Origin: Actinokineospora pegani
GTDB lineage: Bacteria > Actinomycetota > Actinomycetes > Mycobacteriales > Pseudonocardiaceae
Reading direction: 5' to 3'
Assembly (NCBI RefSeq): GCF_009745975.1
Contig: NZ_WHOL01000086.1
Location: 40,303 to 104,302, forward strand
DNA length: 64,000 nt
The notes beneath the pieces are model-generated. The model did no database searches, was not told where the DNA came from, and saw nothing but the letters and a program-made list of their open reading frames with translations. The translations under genes and the position numbers were made by a program. Below are positions 51,004 through 60,810 of the stretch, in pieces (the first letter of the stretch is position 1; every line of letters starts with the position of its first letter).

Positions 51004-53787
51004 TCACGTGGTGGCCAGCGCGACCACCCCGCGGCGGATCGCCCGCACCGCCTCGTCCGCGGCCTTGCCGACCGGGTCCCCCCGGCCGACCACGGTGGCG
51101 ATCTGGTCGAGCAGGTCGATCACCTGCCTGCACCAGCGCACGAAGTCGCCCGCGGACAGCTCCAGGCCCACCGACTCGGCGGCGTTGATCACCCGTTCCA
51201 GCGACTCACCGCGCGCCCAGCGCAGCACCGTCCAGGCGAAGCCGGGGTCGGGCTGGCGGGTGCGCTCGAGCCGGTGGTGGCGCTCGTCGGCCTCCAGCTC
51301 CGCCCACAGCTTGGCCGTCTCGGCGACCGCGTCGGCCACCGCGCCGCCGGGCAGCCGCGACTCCATCGGCCCGTCCCGGCGCGCCTCGTAGACCAGGCAC
51401 GACACGACCGCGGCCAGCTCCGGGGCGGGCAGGCCCGCCCAGACACCGTTGCGCAGGCACTCGGCGGCGAGCAGGTCGGACTCGGAGTACAGCCGGGCCA
51501 GCCGCCGCCCGTGCTCGGTCACCACCTGCTCCCCCGCCCGCTCACCCTCACCGGGGGCCAGGTAGCCCCGGGCGGCGAGCAGGCCGCGGATGCGGTCGAA
51601 GGCCCTGGCCAGCGTGTGCGTGGTCGCGGCGACCTTGCGCTCGACGGACTCGGTCTCGGTCAGCAGCCGGTGGTAGCGGTCGGCCCAGCGGGCGTGCGCC
51701 TCCCGGTCCTGGCAGCCGTGGCAGGGGTGGGCGCGCATCGCCCGGCGCAGCGCGGCCAGGTCTGCGTCCTCCTCGTCCGCGCCGCCGCGGCCGCGGCCCC
51801 GGCGCGCGCGCACCGGCATCTCGATGCCGCTGGCGTGCAGGGTCGAGGCCAGGTCGCGGCGCGAGCGCGGGGAGCGGATGTCGACCTGCTTGGGCAGCCG
51901 CACCCGGCCCAGCGCCGAGACCGGGCCGGGGAAGTCGGCCACCGACAGCCGCCCGGCCCAGCGGTCCTCGGTGACCACCAGCGGCCGCGGCTCGTCGGTC
52001 GGGTGCAGGCCGGGGTCGATCACGATGGCCAGCCCGGAACGCCGCCCGGTCGGCACGGCGATGACATCGCCCTTGCGCAACTGCTCCAGCGAGTGCGCGG
52101 CCTCGGCCCGCCCGGCGGACCGGGACTGGCGCGAGAGCGCCTTCTCCCGGTCGGAGATCTGCCTGCGCAGCGACGAGTACTCGGCGAAGTCGCCGAGGTG
52201 GCAGGTCATCGACTCGGCGTACCCGGCGAGCGCGTCGCGGTTGCGGTCGACCTTGCGCGACAGGCCCACCACCGACCGGTCGGCCTGGAACTGGGCGAAC
52301 GACTGCTCCAGGATGTCGCGCGCCGCCTGCGCGCCGAGCCGGTCGACGAGGTTGACGGCCATGTTGTAGCCGGGCCGGAACGACGACTTGAGCGGGTAGG
52401 TGCGGGTGGAGGCCAGCCCGGCGACCTGCTTGGGGTCGATCCCGGGCTGCCAGAGCACGACCGCGTGCCCCTCGACGTCGATGCCGCGCCGCCCGGCGCG
52501 CCCGGTGAGCTGCGTGTACTCCCCCGGGGTCAGGTCGACGTGCGCCTCGCCGTTGTACTTGACCAGCCGCTCCAGCACGACGGTGCGGGCGGGCATGTTG
52601 ATGCCCAGCGCCAGCGTCTCGGTGGCGAACACGGCCTTGACCAGGCCGCGCACGAACAGCTCCTCGACGGTCTCCTTGAAGGCGGGCAGCATCCCGGCGT
52701 GGTGGCCCGCGAACCCGCGCTCCAGCGCGTCGCGCCACTCCCAGTAGCCCAGCACCGTCAGGTCGCCGTCGGGCAGGTCGCGGGTCTTGGACTCCACGAT
52801 CCCGCGCACCTCGGCGGCCTCCTCCTCGGAGTTGAGCCGCAGGCCGGACCGGGCGAGCTGGGTCACCGCCGCCTCGCACCCGGCCCGGGAGAAGACGAAC
52901 ACGATGGCGGGCAGCAGGTCCATGGCCCCCAGCCGCTCCACCACCTCCACCCGCGACGGCGGCTTGAACCGCGGCCCCCTGGACCCCGCCGCCCGGCCGC
53001 CGCGCGCCCTGGGGTTGTGCCAGGTCGAGTGCACCCGCCCGACCTCCTCGGCGCGCCGCACCAGGGTCGGGTTGATCTTGAGTTCGCCGCCGGTGTCCTC
53101 GCCCGCGAACAAGTCCAGGATGCGCGACCCGACCTGCATGTGCTGCCACAGCGGCACCGGCCGGTGCTCGTCGACGACCACGGTGGTGTCGCCGCGCACC
53201 GCCACCAGCCACTCGCCGAACTCCTCGGCGTTGGACACGGTCGCGGACAGGCTCACCAGGGTCACCCACTCCGGCAGGTGCAGGATGACCTCCTCCCACA
53301 CCGCACCGCGGAACCGGTCGGCGAGGTAGTGCACCTCGTCCATGACCACGTAGCCCAGGCCGTCGAGGGCCGAGGACTCGGCGTAGAGCATGTTGCGCAG
53401 CACCTCGGTGGTCATCACCACCACGGGCGCGCTGCCGTTGATCGAGGTGTCACCGGTGAGCAGGCCGACCGACTTCGCCCCGTACCGGGCGGTCAGGTCA
53501 GCGAACTTCTGGTTCGACAGCGCCTTGATCGGCGTGGTGTAGAAGCACTTGCGCCCCTCCGCCAACGCCAGGTGCACGGCGAACTCCCCGACGACGGTCT
53601 TGCCCGCGCCGGTCGGGGCGCACACCAGCACGCCGTGGCCGCTCTCGAGCGCCTCGCAGCCGCTGACCTGAAAAGGGTCCATCTCGAAGGACAGCTCGGC
53701 GGCGAACTCCGTCAACCGGGGAGTCGCCGACCTGCGCCGCGCCGCCGCGTACCGCTCGGCCGGGGGGAAGGGAGAACCATCAGACAC
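51004..53787 (-). CDS. helY: DEVH-box superfamily 2 RNA helicase (HelY/Ski2-like)
   Basis: A 927-residue ATP-dependent helicase of the Ski2/Mtr4 group. Motifs run in order: CAPTGAGKTVVGEFA (Walker A, about 55-70), TTPIKALSNQK, MDEVHYLAD (motif II, DEVH), SLSATVSN, then the second RecA domain with HHAGMLPAFKE and QLTGRAGRRGID, and a C-terminal DSHCT domain. It likely unwinds structured RNA. The GTG at 53787 (VSDGSPFPPAERYAAA) agrees with the family; an earlier ATG at 53829 is possible. Follows dagK-tatC-tatA-pafC-pafB in the conserved actinobacterial order. Confidence 0.92.
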   Translation of the reverse strand: MSDGSPFPPAERYAAARRRSATPRLTEFAAELSFEMDPFQVSGCEALESGHGVLVCAPTGAGKTVVGEFAVHLALAEGRKCFYTTPIKALSNQKFADLTARYGAKSVGLLTGDTSINGSAPVVVMTTEVLRNMLYAESSALDGLGYVVMDEVHYLADRFRGAVWEEVILHLPEWVTLVSLSATVSNAEEFGEWLVAVRGDTTVVVDEHRPVPLWQHMQVGSRILDLFAGEDTGGELKINPTLVRRAEEVGRVHSTWHNPRARGGRAAGSRGPRFKPPSRVEVVERLGAMDLLPAIVFVFSRAGCEAAVTQLARSGLRLNSEEEAAEVRGIVESKTRDLPDGDLTVLGYWEWRDALERGFAGHHAGMLPAFKETVEELFVRGLVKAVFATETLALGINMPARTVVLERLVKYNGEAHVDLTPGEYTQLTGRAGRRGIDVEGHAVVLWQPGIDPKQVAGLASTRTYPLKSSFRPGYNMAVNLVDRLGAQAARDILEQSFAQFQADRSVVGLSRKVDRNRDALAGYAESMTCHLGDFAEYSSLRRQISDREKALSRQSRSAGRAEAAHSLEQLRKGDVIAVPTGRRSGLAIVIDPGLHPTDEPRPLVVTEDRWAGRLSVADFPGPVSALGRVRLPKQVDIRSPRSRRDLASTLHASGIEMPVRARRGRGRGGADEEDADLAALRRAMRAHPCHGCQDREAHARWADRYHRLLTETESVERKVAATTHTLARAFDRIRGLLAARGYLAPGEGERAGEQVVTEHGRRLARLYSESDLLAAECLRNGVWAGLPAPELAAVVSCLVYEARRDGPMESRLPGGAVADAVAETAKLWAELEADERHHRLERTRQPDPGFAWTVLRWARGESLERVINAAESVGLELSAGDFVRWCRQVIDLLDQIATVVGRGDPVGKAADEAVRAIRRGVVALATT

Positions 53788-53877
53788 CCCACAAGACTTC
53801 CACACAACACCGACAACCACAGACGACATTTGCCGCCCGGCGCCCGGCGAGTGTCCACAACCGCGACAGGACCCGGG

Positions 53878-54768
53878 TCAGCCGACCAGCTCGAGGGCCC
53901 CGGGGACGCACTCCGCGACGATGGGCAGCGGGCCGATGCGGTCGCCGTCGGCGTAGGCGACCCAGGCGTTGTCCCCGCCGAGGGACACGCGGCGGGCGCG
54001 CAGGGTCCGCACGGCCGGGTGTCCGGTGTGCGCGCCGGTGCGCAGCGTGGGCAGCATGCGCAGCAAGTCCAGCCGGGACACCTCGCCGACGACGGTCAGG
54101 TCGAGCAGGCCGTCGGCGGGGTCGGCCTCGGGGCAGACCGGGATGCCGCCGCCGTAGAAGCCGGTGTTGCCCACGGCGACCATGGTCGCGGTCAGCTCCT
54201 GGGTGCCCGCGTCGGTGTCGACGACCAGGGTGCGCGGGCGCAGCGCGGCGAGTTCGGCGACGATCGCCAGGTCGTAGCGGCGCCTGCCGTGCGGCCAGCG
54301 CATCCGGTTGACCCGCTCGTTGACCGCGGAGTCGAAGCCCGCGCACAGGACGCTGGCGAACCACGCGCCGCCCCCGACGCGCCCCAGGTCGATCCGGCGG
54401 CGCGCGCCCACGCGCAGGGCGGTGGCCACCGCGTCCACCGCCACCACCGGGTCGAGCGGCATCCCCAGGCCGCGGACCAGGTCGTTGCCGGTCCCGGCGG
54501 GCACCGCGGCCAGCGCCACCCCGTGCTCGGCGCAGAACTGCACACCCTGGTGGACCGACCCGTCGCCGCCCAGCACGACCAGCGCGTCCAGCCCGGCGTC
54601 CTTGGCCCGCACCATCAGCGCCCGCGACCGCTGCACCGTGTCGGCCTCGACGACCACCAGGTCGGCGGCCACGGCGCGCAGCCGCTGCTCCACCAGCGGC
54701 CGCAGCCGCCCGGCCGAGCCGTGCCCGGACGCCGCGTGCACCGCCAGCGCGACCCGTGGACCCACCAC
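53878..54768 (-). CDS. dagK: Diacylglycerol kinase-family lipid kinase
   Basis: A 296-residue cytosolic lipid kinase of the DagK/YegS type. Motifs are VVLGGDGSVHQGVQFC (about 63-78, nucleotide binding), AVPAGTGNDLVRGLGMP, and GGGIPVCPEADPADGLLDLTVV in the second domain. It would phosphorylate diacylglycerol or a related lipid with ATP. The start is set at the GTG following GGGAGG at the best distance; a GTG two codons upstream overlaps that site. Part of the tat-paf neighbourhood. Confidence 0.88.
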   Translation of the reverse strand: MVGPRVALAVHAASGHGSAGRLRPLVEQRLRAVAADLVVVEADTVQRSRALMVRAKDAGLDALVVLGGDGSVHQGVQFCAEHGVALAAVPAGTGNDLVRGLGMPLDPVVAVDAVATALRVGARRRIDLGRVGGGAWFASVLCAGFDSAVNERVNRMRWPHGRRRYDLAIVAELAALRPRTLVVDTDAGTQELTATMVAVGNTGFYGGGIPVCPEADPADGLLDLTVVGEVSRLDLLRMLPTLRTGAHTGHPAVRTLRARRVSLGGDNAWVAYADGDRIGPLPIVAECVPGALELVG

Positions 54769-54801
54769 CCGCACCTCCCGATACCCAGGGACCCGGATGG
54801 G

Positions 54802-55830
54802 TCAGGTGACGTCGTCGAAACCGCGGTTGGGCGTGCCCTCGCCCTGGTCGCCCTTGCCCGGCGCCGCCGTGCCGGAGACCGGCTTCTCGACGGGCGGGGG
54901 CGGGGGCGCGGCGGCAGGCCCGTCGGGGCGCAACTGGTCGACCGGGGTCGCCTCGTCGTCGGCCAGGCCCGCCGCCAGGTCCTCGGCCGCCTCCCGGCGG
55001 GCCTTGCGGCGGTCGTGCACGCGGGTGATCTGGATGGCGAGTTCGAGCAGCACCGTCATCGCCGCGGCCAGGACCACCATGGAGATCGGGTCGGTGCCCG
55101 GAGTGGCGATGGCGGCGAAGACGAACAGCCCGAAGACGATCCCCCGGCGCCAGCGGGCCAGGTTCGCGTACGGCAGCACGCCGATCCGGTTGAGCATGAC
55201 CACCAGCAGCGGCAGCTCGAAGCTGACGCCGAAGATGAGCAGCATGACCAGCACGAAGGAGATGTAGTCGCTGCCGCTGAGGGCGGTGATGAAGAACGAC
55301 CCGCCGAAGGACACCAGGACCTCGAGGCCCTGCGGGATGACGTAGAACGCCAGCACACCGCCCGCGATGAACAGCACGGAGGCGCAGGCGATGAAGATCA
55401 TGGTGAACTTGCGCTCGTTGGCGTAGAGGCCGGGGGTGACGAACGCCCAGATCTGGTAGAGCCAGCCGGGCGCGGTGACGACCGCCCCGGCGGCCAGGCC
55501 CACCTTGAAATTGATCATGAAGGCCTCGAACGGCTGGGTCTGCAGGATCTGGCAGACGCCGTTCGGGGAGAAGCGCATGTCGGCGGGCAGCGCGCAGTAG
55601 GGCTGGAGCAGGACGTCGCCCAGCGCGGGCACCGGCCCCAGGTTCGTGGCGAACCAGATGAAGCCGAACACCCCGCCTGCGAGGATGATCAGGACCGCCA
55701 GGCCGAGCCGGTTGCGCAGCTCGTAGAGGTGGTCTTTGAGTGTCATGGTGCCGTCGGGGTTGTGCCGGCGGCTCTTGAGTTTCCTCTGCTCGCGACGGCT
55801 TTCAGCCCGGCGGTGCGGATCGCGCGCCAC
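54802..55830 (-). CDS. tatC: Sec-independent translocase subunit TatC
   Basis: A 342-residue six-helix membrane protein, the receptor of the twin-arginine export system. The N-terminal NPDGTMTLKDHLYELRNRL (with the conserved Glu) and the periplasmic PFEAFMINFKVGL, AFVTPGLYANERK and SFELPLLVVMLNRIGV are typical. The C-terminal 60 residues are a Pro/Ala/Gly-rich disordered tail, usual in actinomycetes. Works with TatA, encoded just upstream. Confidence 0.96.
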   Translation of the reverse strand: MARDPHRRAESRREQRKLKSRRHNPDGTMTLKDHLYELRNRLGLAVLIILAGGVFGFIWFATNLGPVPALGDVLLQPYCALPADMRFSPNGVCQILQTQPFEAFMINFKVGLAAGAVVTAPGWLYQIWAFVTPGLYANERKFTMIFIACASVLFIAGGVLAFYVIPQGLEVLVSFGGSFFITALSGSDYISFVLVMLLIFGVSFELPLLVVMLNRIGVLPYANLARWRRGIVFGLFVFAAIATPGTDPISMVVLAAAMTVLLELAIQITRVHDRRKARREAAEDLAAGLADDEATPVDQLRPDGPAAAPPPPPVEKPVSGTAAPGKGDQGEGTPNRGFDDVT

Positions 55831-55896
55831 CGTGGGGAACCGAACCCTTCAACTCGTGGGCGGTCGGACCGGTCCCCGCCCGGGGCGGGGGTGGTC

Positions 55897-56223
55897 TCAG
55901 CTCGCGTTCTTCTGCGCCTGCTCCTGGGCGGCGAGCTTGCGCTTGAGCTCGTCGACCTCGGCCTTGAGCTGCTCGGGCGTCTTCTCCGCCTGCGCCGCCT
56001 GACCAGCCGCGGGGAGCTGCTGCGCCGGGGTCGCCGCAGGGGTGTCGGCCGTGGGGACCGCGCCGCCCTTGCCGTCGTCGTCCTCGCGCATGCCCTTGGT
56101 CTCGGCCTTGATGATGCGCATCGACTGGCCCAGCGAGCGGGCCATCTGCGGCATCTTCTTGGCCCCGAAGAGAAGGATCACCACCACCGCGATGATGATC
56201 AGCTCAGTTGCTCCGAGAGGCAT
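55897..56223 (-). CDS. tatA: Sec-independent translocase subunit TatA
   Basis: A 108-residue protein with a single N-terminal helix (about 6-20) ending in the Phe-Gly hinge of [17 protein letters not shown], an amphipathic helix, and a long charged C-terminal tail with a coiled coil ([21 protein letters not shown]). It oligomerises to form the Tat pore. Immediately upstream of tatC. Confidence 0.95.
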   Translation of the reverse strand: MPLGATELIIIAVVVILLFGAKKMPQMARSLGQSMRIIKAETKGMREDDDGKGGAVPTADTPAATPAQQLPAAGQAAQAEKTPEQLKAEVDELKRKLAAQEQAQKNAS

Positions 56224-56449
56224 CGCTGTCCTCCTGTCTCGTCCGCCTGGTCGATGGTACGCGCTCGGCGACGGCCACCCGCAGCGCCGCGGACCTGGCC
56301 CGCAGCAGCCCCGACCGGTCGCCGACCGCCGCCTTCGTCATCTCCGCCGCCGACCGGGTCCGTCCCGCCGACCTCAGCAGGCGCACGACGAACACGGCCA
56401 CCAGCGCCAGCCCCAGCAGGACCAACACCGCACTCGGCAGGTACGACAC
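56204..56449 (-). CDS. Small single-helix membrane protein between pafC and tatA
   Basis: An 81-residue protein with one membrane helix ([22 protein letters not shown], about 3-24) and a basic cytoplasmic tail. The GTG follows AAGGTGGG. It overlaps the tatA start by 20 bases, so its translation probably feeds tatA. No family is recognised; position suggests a Tat- or envelope-related accessory role, which is inference. Confidence 0.65.
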   Translation of the reverse strand: MSYLPSAVLVLLGLALVAVFVVRLLRSAGRTRSAAEMTKAAVGDRSGLLRARSAALRVAVAERVPSTRRTRQEDSDASRSN

Positions 56450-56513
56450 GCGGCCCACCTTACCCGTTGGCAGGCAACGCACCGCGCGGCCTCGTGCGTG
56501 CGGGACCTGTCGG

Positions 56514-57491
56514 TCAGGTGGACGCCAGGTGGCGGTCCATCCGGGCGACCGCCGCCGCCGCCTGGGCCCGCAGGACCTCGGCCAGCTCCACCGGCGACTC
56601 CACCGCGACCTCGCCGCCGAGGCCGAGCAGCAGCCGCACCACCCAGGACGTGTCGGCGTAGCGCATCCGCACCCGCAACCGCCCGTCCGGCAGCTCCTCC
56701 GGGTCCTCCACCGGGTAGTACTCCGACACCCAGCGGGCCTCCTGCCCCAGCACCAGCACCGCGACCCGCTGGTCGGGGGCGGAGCGGAACAGGCCGGTGG
56801 AGGTGTCGGTCGGCTCGGCGTAGGGCGGCGGCGCGGCGGCCTCGTCCAGCACCGCGGCCTCGTCGACCCGGTCGACCCGGAACAGCCGCACGTCCTCGGC
56901 GCGGCGGCACCAGGCCTCCAGGTAGCCGCGGCCGTCGACGATGAGCATGCGCATCGGGTCGACCACGCGCTCGGTGATCTCGTCCTTGGACGCGGTGTAG
57001 TAGGTGATGCGCAGCGCCCGGCCCGCCGAGAGCGCCGCCTGCACCGCGTCCCTGGCCCGCTTGGTCGACCGCGCGCCCTCGCGCACGCCCAACCCGACGG
57101 CGACCCCGGCGGGGGTGGCCTGGCCCGCGGCGGCCTCGATCTTGGCCACCGCCCGGCGCACGGCGTCGGCGTCGTCCACCCCGGGCGTGTCGACCAGCGC
57201 GCGCAGCGCGACCAGCAGGGCGGTCGCCTCCGCGCCGGTCAGCCGGAGCGGGCGGTTCATGCCCGCGTCGAAGGTGACGGTGACGGTGTCCTCGTCGAAG
57301 GAGATATCGATCAGATCGCCGGGGCCGTAGCCGGGCAGCCCGCACATCCACAGCAGCTCGAGGTCCTTGCGGAGCTGCTTCGGGGTGATGCCGAAGGTGG
57401 CCGCCGCCTCGTCGATCAGGATGCCCGGCCGCGCCAGGAAGTACGGCACCAGCGCCAGCAGCCGCGACAGCCGGTCCTGCGCGCCGCTCAC
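56514..57491 (-). CDS. pafC: WYL-domain transcriptional activator PafC
   Basis: A 325-residue protein with an N-terminal winged helix (RLLALVPYFLARPGILIDEAA, then FGITPKQLRKDLELLW), a central WYL domain (LRITYYTASKDEITERVVDP, VDGRGYLEAWCRRAEDVRLF) and a WCX C-terminal domain. PafB and PafC form a heterodimer that activates the RecA-independent DNA-damage response in actinobacteria. Its GTG overlaps the pafB stop by four bases. Confidence 0.95.
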   Translation of the reverse strand: MSGAQDRLSRLLALVPYFLARPGILIDEAAATFGITPKQLRKDLELLWMCGLPGYGPGDLIDISFDEDTVTVTFDAGMNRPLRLTGAEATALLVALRALVDTPGVDDADAVRRAVAKIEAAAGQATPAGVAVGLGVREGARSTKRARDAVQAALSAGRALRITYYTASKDEITERVVDPMRMLIVDGRGYLEAWCRRAEDVRLFRVDRVDEAAVLDEAAAPPPYAEPTDTSTGLFRSAPDQRVAVLVLGQEARWVSEYYPVEDPEELPDGRLRVRMRYADTSWVVRLLLGLGGEVAVESPVELAEVLRAQAAAAVARMDRHLAST

Positions 57492-58510
57492 CGGGCCACC
57501 CCGTTCCCCTCGATCGCGGGCTCCAGGCGGGTCCGCCGCTCCGGGCCCTCGGCGGCGGCCAGCAGCCGCTCGCGCACCGCCTTGGCCAGCACGTCCGGTT
57601 CCAGCACCAGCGCGTCGGCGCCGTACCCGGCGATCCAGCCCGCCGCCGTGTCCGGGTAGGCCAGCTCCAGCTCGACCACGTCACCGGGCACCCCGTCGAC
57701 CTCGTGCCGCCGCACGACCGTGGCCCACCGGCGCAGCCCGGCGCCGCGCCCGTCCGCGACCCACAGCTTCACCGCGGGCGAGGGCTGCGACTCCCCGGAG
57801 CTGCTGGCCACGAAGCGCAGCAGGTCGACGTCATCCGGTCGGTGCACCTGCCCGGGCCTGCCGACCTTGCGCACCTCGCCGACCACGCGGCTGAGCCGGA
57901 AGCAGCGCGGGGCGGACCGCTCGCGGTCGTGCCCGACCACGTACCAGCGGCCGCGCCAGGACACCACGCCCCAGGGTTCGAGCTCCCGCGCGCGCACCTC
58001 GACCGGGTTGTGCTTGCGGTAGTCGAAGGACACCGCCTGCCCGGCCTGCACGGCCGCGAGCAGCGGGCCGAAAGCGGGCTCGGTGGTGCGCACCTTGGAC
58101 TCGACGGCGGTGGGCGCGCTCTCGTCGACGTCGACCCCGGCCGCGCGCAGCTTGAGCAGGGCGCCGTGCGCGGCCCCGGTCAGCTCGGGCGAGTCCCACA
58201 GCCGCACGGCCAGTGCCACCGCGGCCGCCTCGTCCGGTTCCAGGTCGATCTCACCGAGCTCGTAGTCGCGGCGGGCGATGCGGTAGCCGTCCACGGGGTC
58301 GTCGACCTTGTTGCGGCCCACCTCGAGGGGGATGCCCAGCTCGCGGAGCTCGGTCTTGTCCCGCTCGAAGGTCCGGAAGAAGGCGTCGTCGGATGGCGCG
58401 TCGGCATAACCGGGCACGATGGACCGGATGCGTTCCGCACTGAGGTACTGCCGCGTGGAGAGCAGGCACAGCACCAGGTTCACAAGTCGTTCGGCGCGTG
58501 CGACGGACAC
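57488..58510 (-). CDS. pafB: WYL-domain transcriptional activator PafB
   Basis: A 340-residue partner of PafC: winged helix (ERLVNLVLCLLSTRQYLSAE, then FFRTFERDKTELRELGIPLE), WYL domain (VSFDYRKHNPVEVRARELEP and GRWYVVGHDRERSAPRCFRLSR) and C-terminal WCX domain. A TATGGT -10-like box ends seven bases before the GTG, so the message may be leaderless. Unusually, a cspA-type gene on the other strand separates it from pafA. Confidence 0.95.
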   Translation of the reverse strand: MSVARAERLVNLVLCLLSTRQYLSAERIRSIVPGYADAPSDDAFFRTFERDKTELRELGIPLEVGRNKVDDPVDGYRIARRDYELGEIDLEPDEAAAVALAVRLWDSPELTGAAHGALLKLRAAGVDVDESAPTAVESKVRTTEPAFGPLLAAVQAGQAVSFDYRKHNPVEVRARELEPWGVVSWRGRWYVVGHDRERSAPRCFRLSRVVGEVRKVGRPGQVHRPDDVDLLRFVASSSGESQPSPAVKLWVADGRGAGLRRWATVVRRHEVDGVPGDVVELELAYPDTAAGWIAGYGADALVLEPDVLAKAVRERLLAAAEGPERRTRLEPAIEGNGVAR

Positions 58511-59028
58511 CCGCGCACCATAACGCCCAACGGCCTGGTGGTCGCACACCCCACGCCCGAACACCCGCGCGAGTGAGCTGCCACCTCCCCAGGGTGACCG
58601 CACCATCACCCACAGCAAACAACGTTGGGCCAAGCAGGCGAAGTTTCGGGCACGCCTTTTTCCTCGAGCCCGCCCCTCCCCCTTTCTAGCGTTCTTTTTC
58701 CCACAACTTCCCAGCGCCTCGCAAGAGGGTTCTCAAATATCTTGATAGTTAATAACAGATTGTTGTCTTGTCACGCAGAGCGAGAATCGGGCGGTGGACG
58801 TGCGGCGAACGGGCAACGAACAGCGGCAAACAGGCCGGGGATCCGCGGGCGGCCACCCGTTGCCCGGTATCTCGATAGCGGATACGACATCGAGGAGTCC
58901 CGAGGACGGAGTCGTTGTGTGGCAACGATCCGCGGCGAAAGACACCTGGGGCAGGACGCCGAACGCCGCTATCGTTGATCGGGACGAGGGTGCTGATCGG
59001 CGGCGCCCGGGTTGGAACAGGAACAGGC
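58511..59028. other. Intergenic region between pafB and cspA with an A+T-rich patch
   Basis: About 520 bases without a supportable gene. A patch at about 58725-58770 (TCAAATATCTTGATAGT, TTAATAACAGATTG) is strikingly A+T-rich for this genome and may be a promoter or the site of an old insertion. A CGTTG-TGTGG-CAACG inverted repeat lies at about 58913-58927. Part of it may be a long cold-shock mRNA leader. Confidence 0.45.
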
Positions 59029-59232
59029 ATGGCGACTGGCACCGTCAAGTGGTTCAACGCGGAGAAGGGCTTCGGCTTCATCGCCCAGGAGGGCGGCCCT
59101 GACGTGTTCGTCCACTTCAGCGCGATCCAGTCCAGCGGCTACCGCTCGCTGGAGGAGAACCAGCAGGTCGAGTTCGAGGTCGTGCAGGGCCCCAAGGGTC
59201 CGCAGGCGGACAAGGTCGTCCCGCTCAGCTGA
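59029..59232 (+). CDS. cspA: Cold-shock protein
   Basis: A 67-residue single OB-fold RNA chaperone: [15 protein letters not shown] carries RNP-1 (KGFGFI, about 13-18) and DVFVHFSAI carries RNP-2 (about 25-30). It binds single-stranded RNA and DNA and melts structure in the cold. A CAGGAACAG stretch precedes the ATG. It is the only rightward gene inside the leftward helY-pafA block. Confidence 0.95.
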   Translation: MATGTVKWFNAEKGFGFIAQEGGPDVFVHFSAIQSSGYRSLEENQQVEFEVVQGPKGPQADKVVPLS

Positions 59233-59246
59233 ACCGCCTGAACACC

Positions 59247-59282
59247 GGGAGGGGCCGCGTCCTGCTGGACGCGGCCCCTCCC
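59247..59282. terminator. Bidirectional terminator between cspA and pafA
   Basis: A perfect 16-bp stem, GGGAGGGGCCGCGTCC and complement, around loop TGCT, followed by GTTT. It lies between two convergent stops and can serve both. Confidence 0.85.
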
Positions 59283-59300
59283 CGTTTCGTCAGCGCGCCC

Positions 59301-60659
59301 CTACAGCGAGGCGATCAGCCGCTCGACCCGCTCGTCGACGGCCCGGAACGGGTCCTTGCACAGCACGGTGCGCTGCGCCTGGTCGTTGAGCTTGAGGTGC
59401 ACCCAGTCGACGGTGAAGTCGCGGCCCGCGTGCTGGGCGGCGGCGATGAAGTCGCCGCGCAGCTTGGCCCGGGTGGTCTGCGGCGGGGAGTCCTTCGCGA
59501 GCTCGATCTCGCTGTCGTCGGTCACCCGCGCCACCAGGTCCTTGCGCTGGAGCAGGTCGAAGATGCCCCGGCCACGGCGGATGTCGTGGTAGGCCAGGTC
59601 GATCTGGGCGATGCGCGGGCTGGACAGCTCCAGGTCGTGCTTGGCCCGGTAGCGCTCGACCAGCTTGTGCTTGATCGCCCAGTCGACCTCGCGGTCGATC
59701 TTGGACAGGTCCTGCTGCTCGATCGAGTCGAGCACCCGGCCCCACAGCTCGACCACGCGCTCGGTGAGCGGGTCCGGCGAGCGGCGGGCGACGTGCTCCA
59801 CGGCCTTGGCGTAGTACTCGCGCTGGATGTCGAGCGCGGAGGCCTCCCGGCCCCCGGCCAGGCGCACCAGGCGGCGGCCGGTCAGGTCGTGGCTGATCTC
59901 GCGGATGGCGCGGATCGGGTTGTCCAGGGCGAAGTCCCGGAACTGCACGCCCTCCTCGATCATCTCCAGCACCAGGTTGGCCGTGCCGACCTTGAGCAGG
60001 GTGGTCGACTCGGACATGTTCGAGTCGCCGACGATGACGTGCAGGCGCCGGTAGCGCTCGGCGTCGGCGTGCGGCTCGTCGCGGGTGTTGATGATCGGGC
60101 GCGAGCGCGTGGTGGCGCTGGAGACGCCCTCCCAGATGTGCTCGGCGCGCTGCGAGAGGCAGTAGACGGCCCCGCGCGGGGTCTGCAGCACCTTGCCCGC
60201 CCCGCAGATCAACTGCCGCGTGACCAGGAACGGCAGCAGCACGTCGGCGATGCGGGAGAACTCACCCGCCCGAGTGACCAGGAAGTTCTCGTGGCAGCCG
60301 TAGGAGTTGCCCGCCGAGTCGGTGTTGTTCTTGAACAGGAAGATGTCGCCGCCGATGCCCTCGTCGGCCAGCCGCCGCTCGGCGTCGACGAGCAGGTCCT
60401 CCAGGATCCGCTCCCCCGCCTTGTCGTGGGTGACCAACTGGACGAGGTTGTCGCACTCCGCGGTCGCGTACTCCGGGTGCGACCCGACGTCGAGGTAGAG
60501 GCGTGATCCGTTGCGCAGGAAAACGTTCGAGGAACGCCCCCACGAGACCACCCGCCGGAACAGGTACCGCGCGACCTCGTCCGGCGACAGCCTGCGCTGT
60601 CCGTGGAACGTGCAGGTCACGCCGAACTCGGTTTCGATGCCGAAGATCCGCCGCTGCAT
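59301..60659 (-). CDS. pafA: Pup-protein ligase
   Basis: A 452-residue glutamine-synthetase-like enzyme that attaches the prokaryotic ubiquitin-like protein Pup to lysines. The start [13 protein letters not shown] holds the metal-binding Glu residues; [37 protein letters not shown] and [20 protein letters not shown] are typical of PafA. The N-terminal form (no Dop loop) distinguishes it from deamidase Dop. Length matches the family. A proteasome and Pup should be encoded nearby but outside the window. Confidence 0.96.
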   Translation of the reverse strand: MQRRIFGIETEFGVTCTFHGQRRLSPDEVARYLFRRVVSWGRSSNVFLRNGSRLYLDVGSHPEYATAECDNLVQLVTHDKAGERILEDLLVDAERRLADEGIGGDIFLFKNNTDSAGNSYGCHENFLVTRAGEFSRIADVLLPFLVTRQLICGAGKVLQTPRGAVYCLSQRAEHIWEGVSSATTRSRPIINTRDEPHADAERYRRLHVIVGDSNMSESTTLLKVGTANLVLEMIEEGVQFRDFALDNPIRAIREISHDLTGRRLVRLAGGREASALDIQREYYAKAVEHVARRSPDPLTERVVELWGRVLDSIEQQDLSKIDREVDWAIKHKLVERYRAKHDLELSSPRIAQIDLAYHDIRRGRGIFDLLQRKDLVARVTDDSEIELAKDSPPQTTRAKLRGDFIAAAQHAGRDFTVDWVHLKLNDQAQRTVLCKDPFRAVDERVERLIASL

Positions 60660-60810
60660 CCTGCAAGCCTAGGCCCTAACGCGCCCGGTTACCGTGCGCC
60701 GATCGGGGTGCGCCACATGTTGTTATCGAGCGCACCGTGACCAGGCCCGCCCAACCGGCGGATATCACCTGGTTCGGGTTGAATGCACCATCGTGTTCGG
60801 ACGAGTGCGC

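Noticed and set aside
50845..56661. Very long rightward open stretch opposite helY, dagK, tatC and tatA
   Set aside because: It is a mirror of strongly G+C-biased codons of the real leftward genes; its translation is low-complexity Arg/Gly/His/Val with no domain.
58625..58978. Possible 117-codon rightward gene before cspA
   Set aside because: It crosses the A+T-rich patch, uses rare codons, has no ribosome site and no family resemblance.
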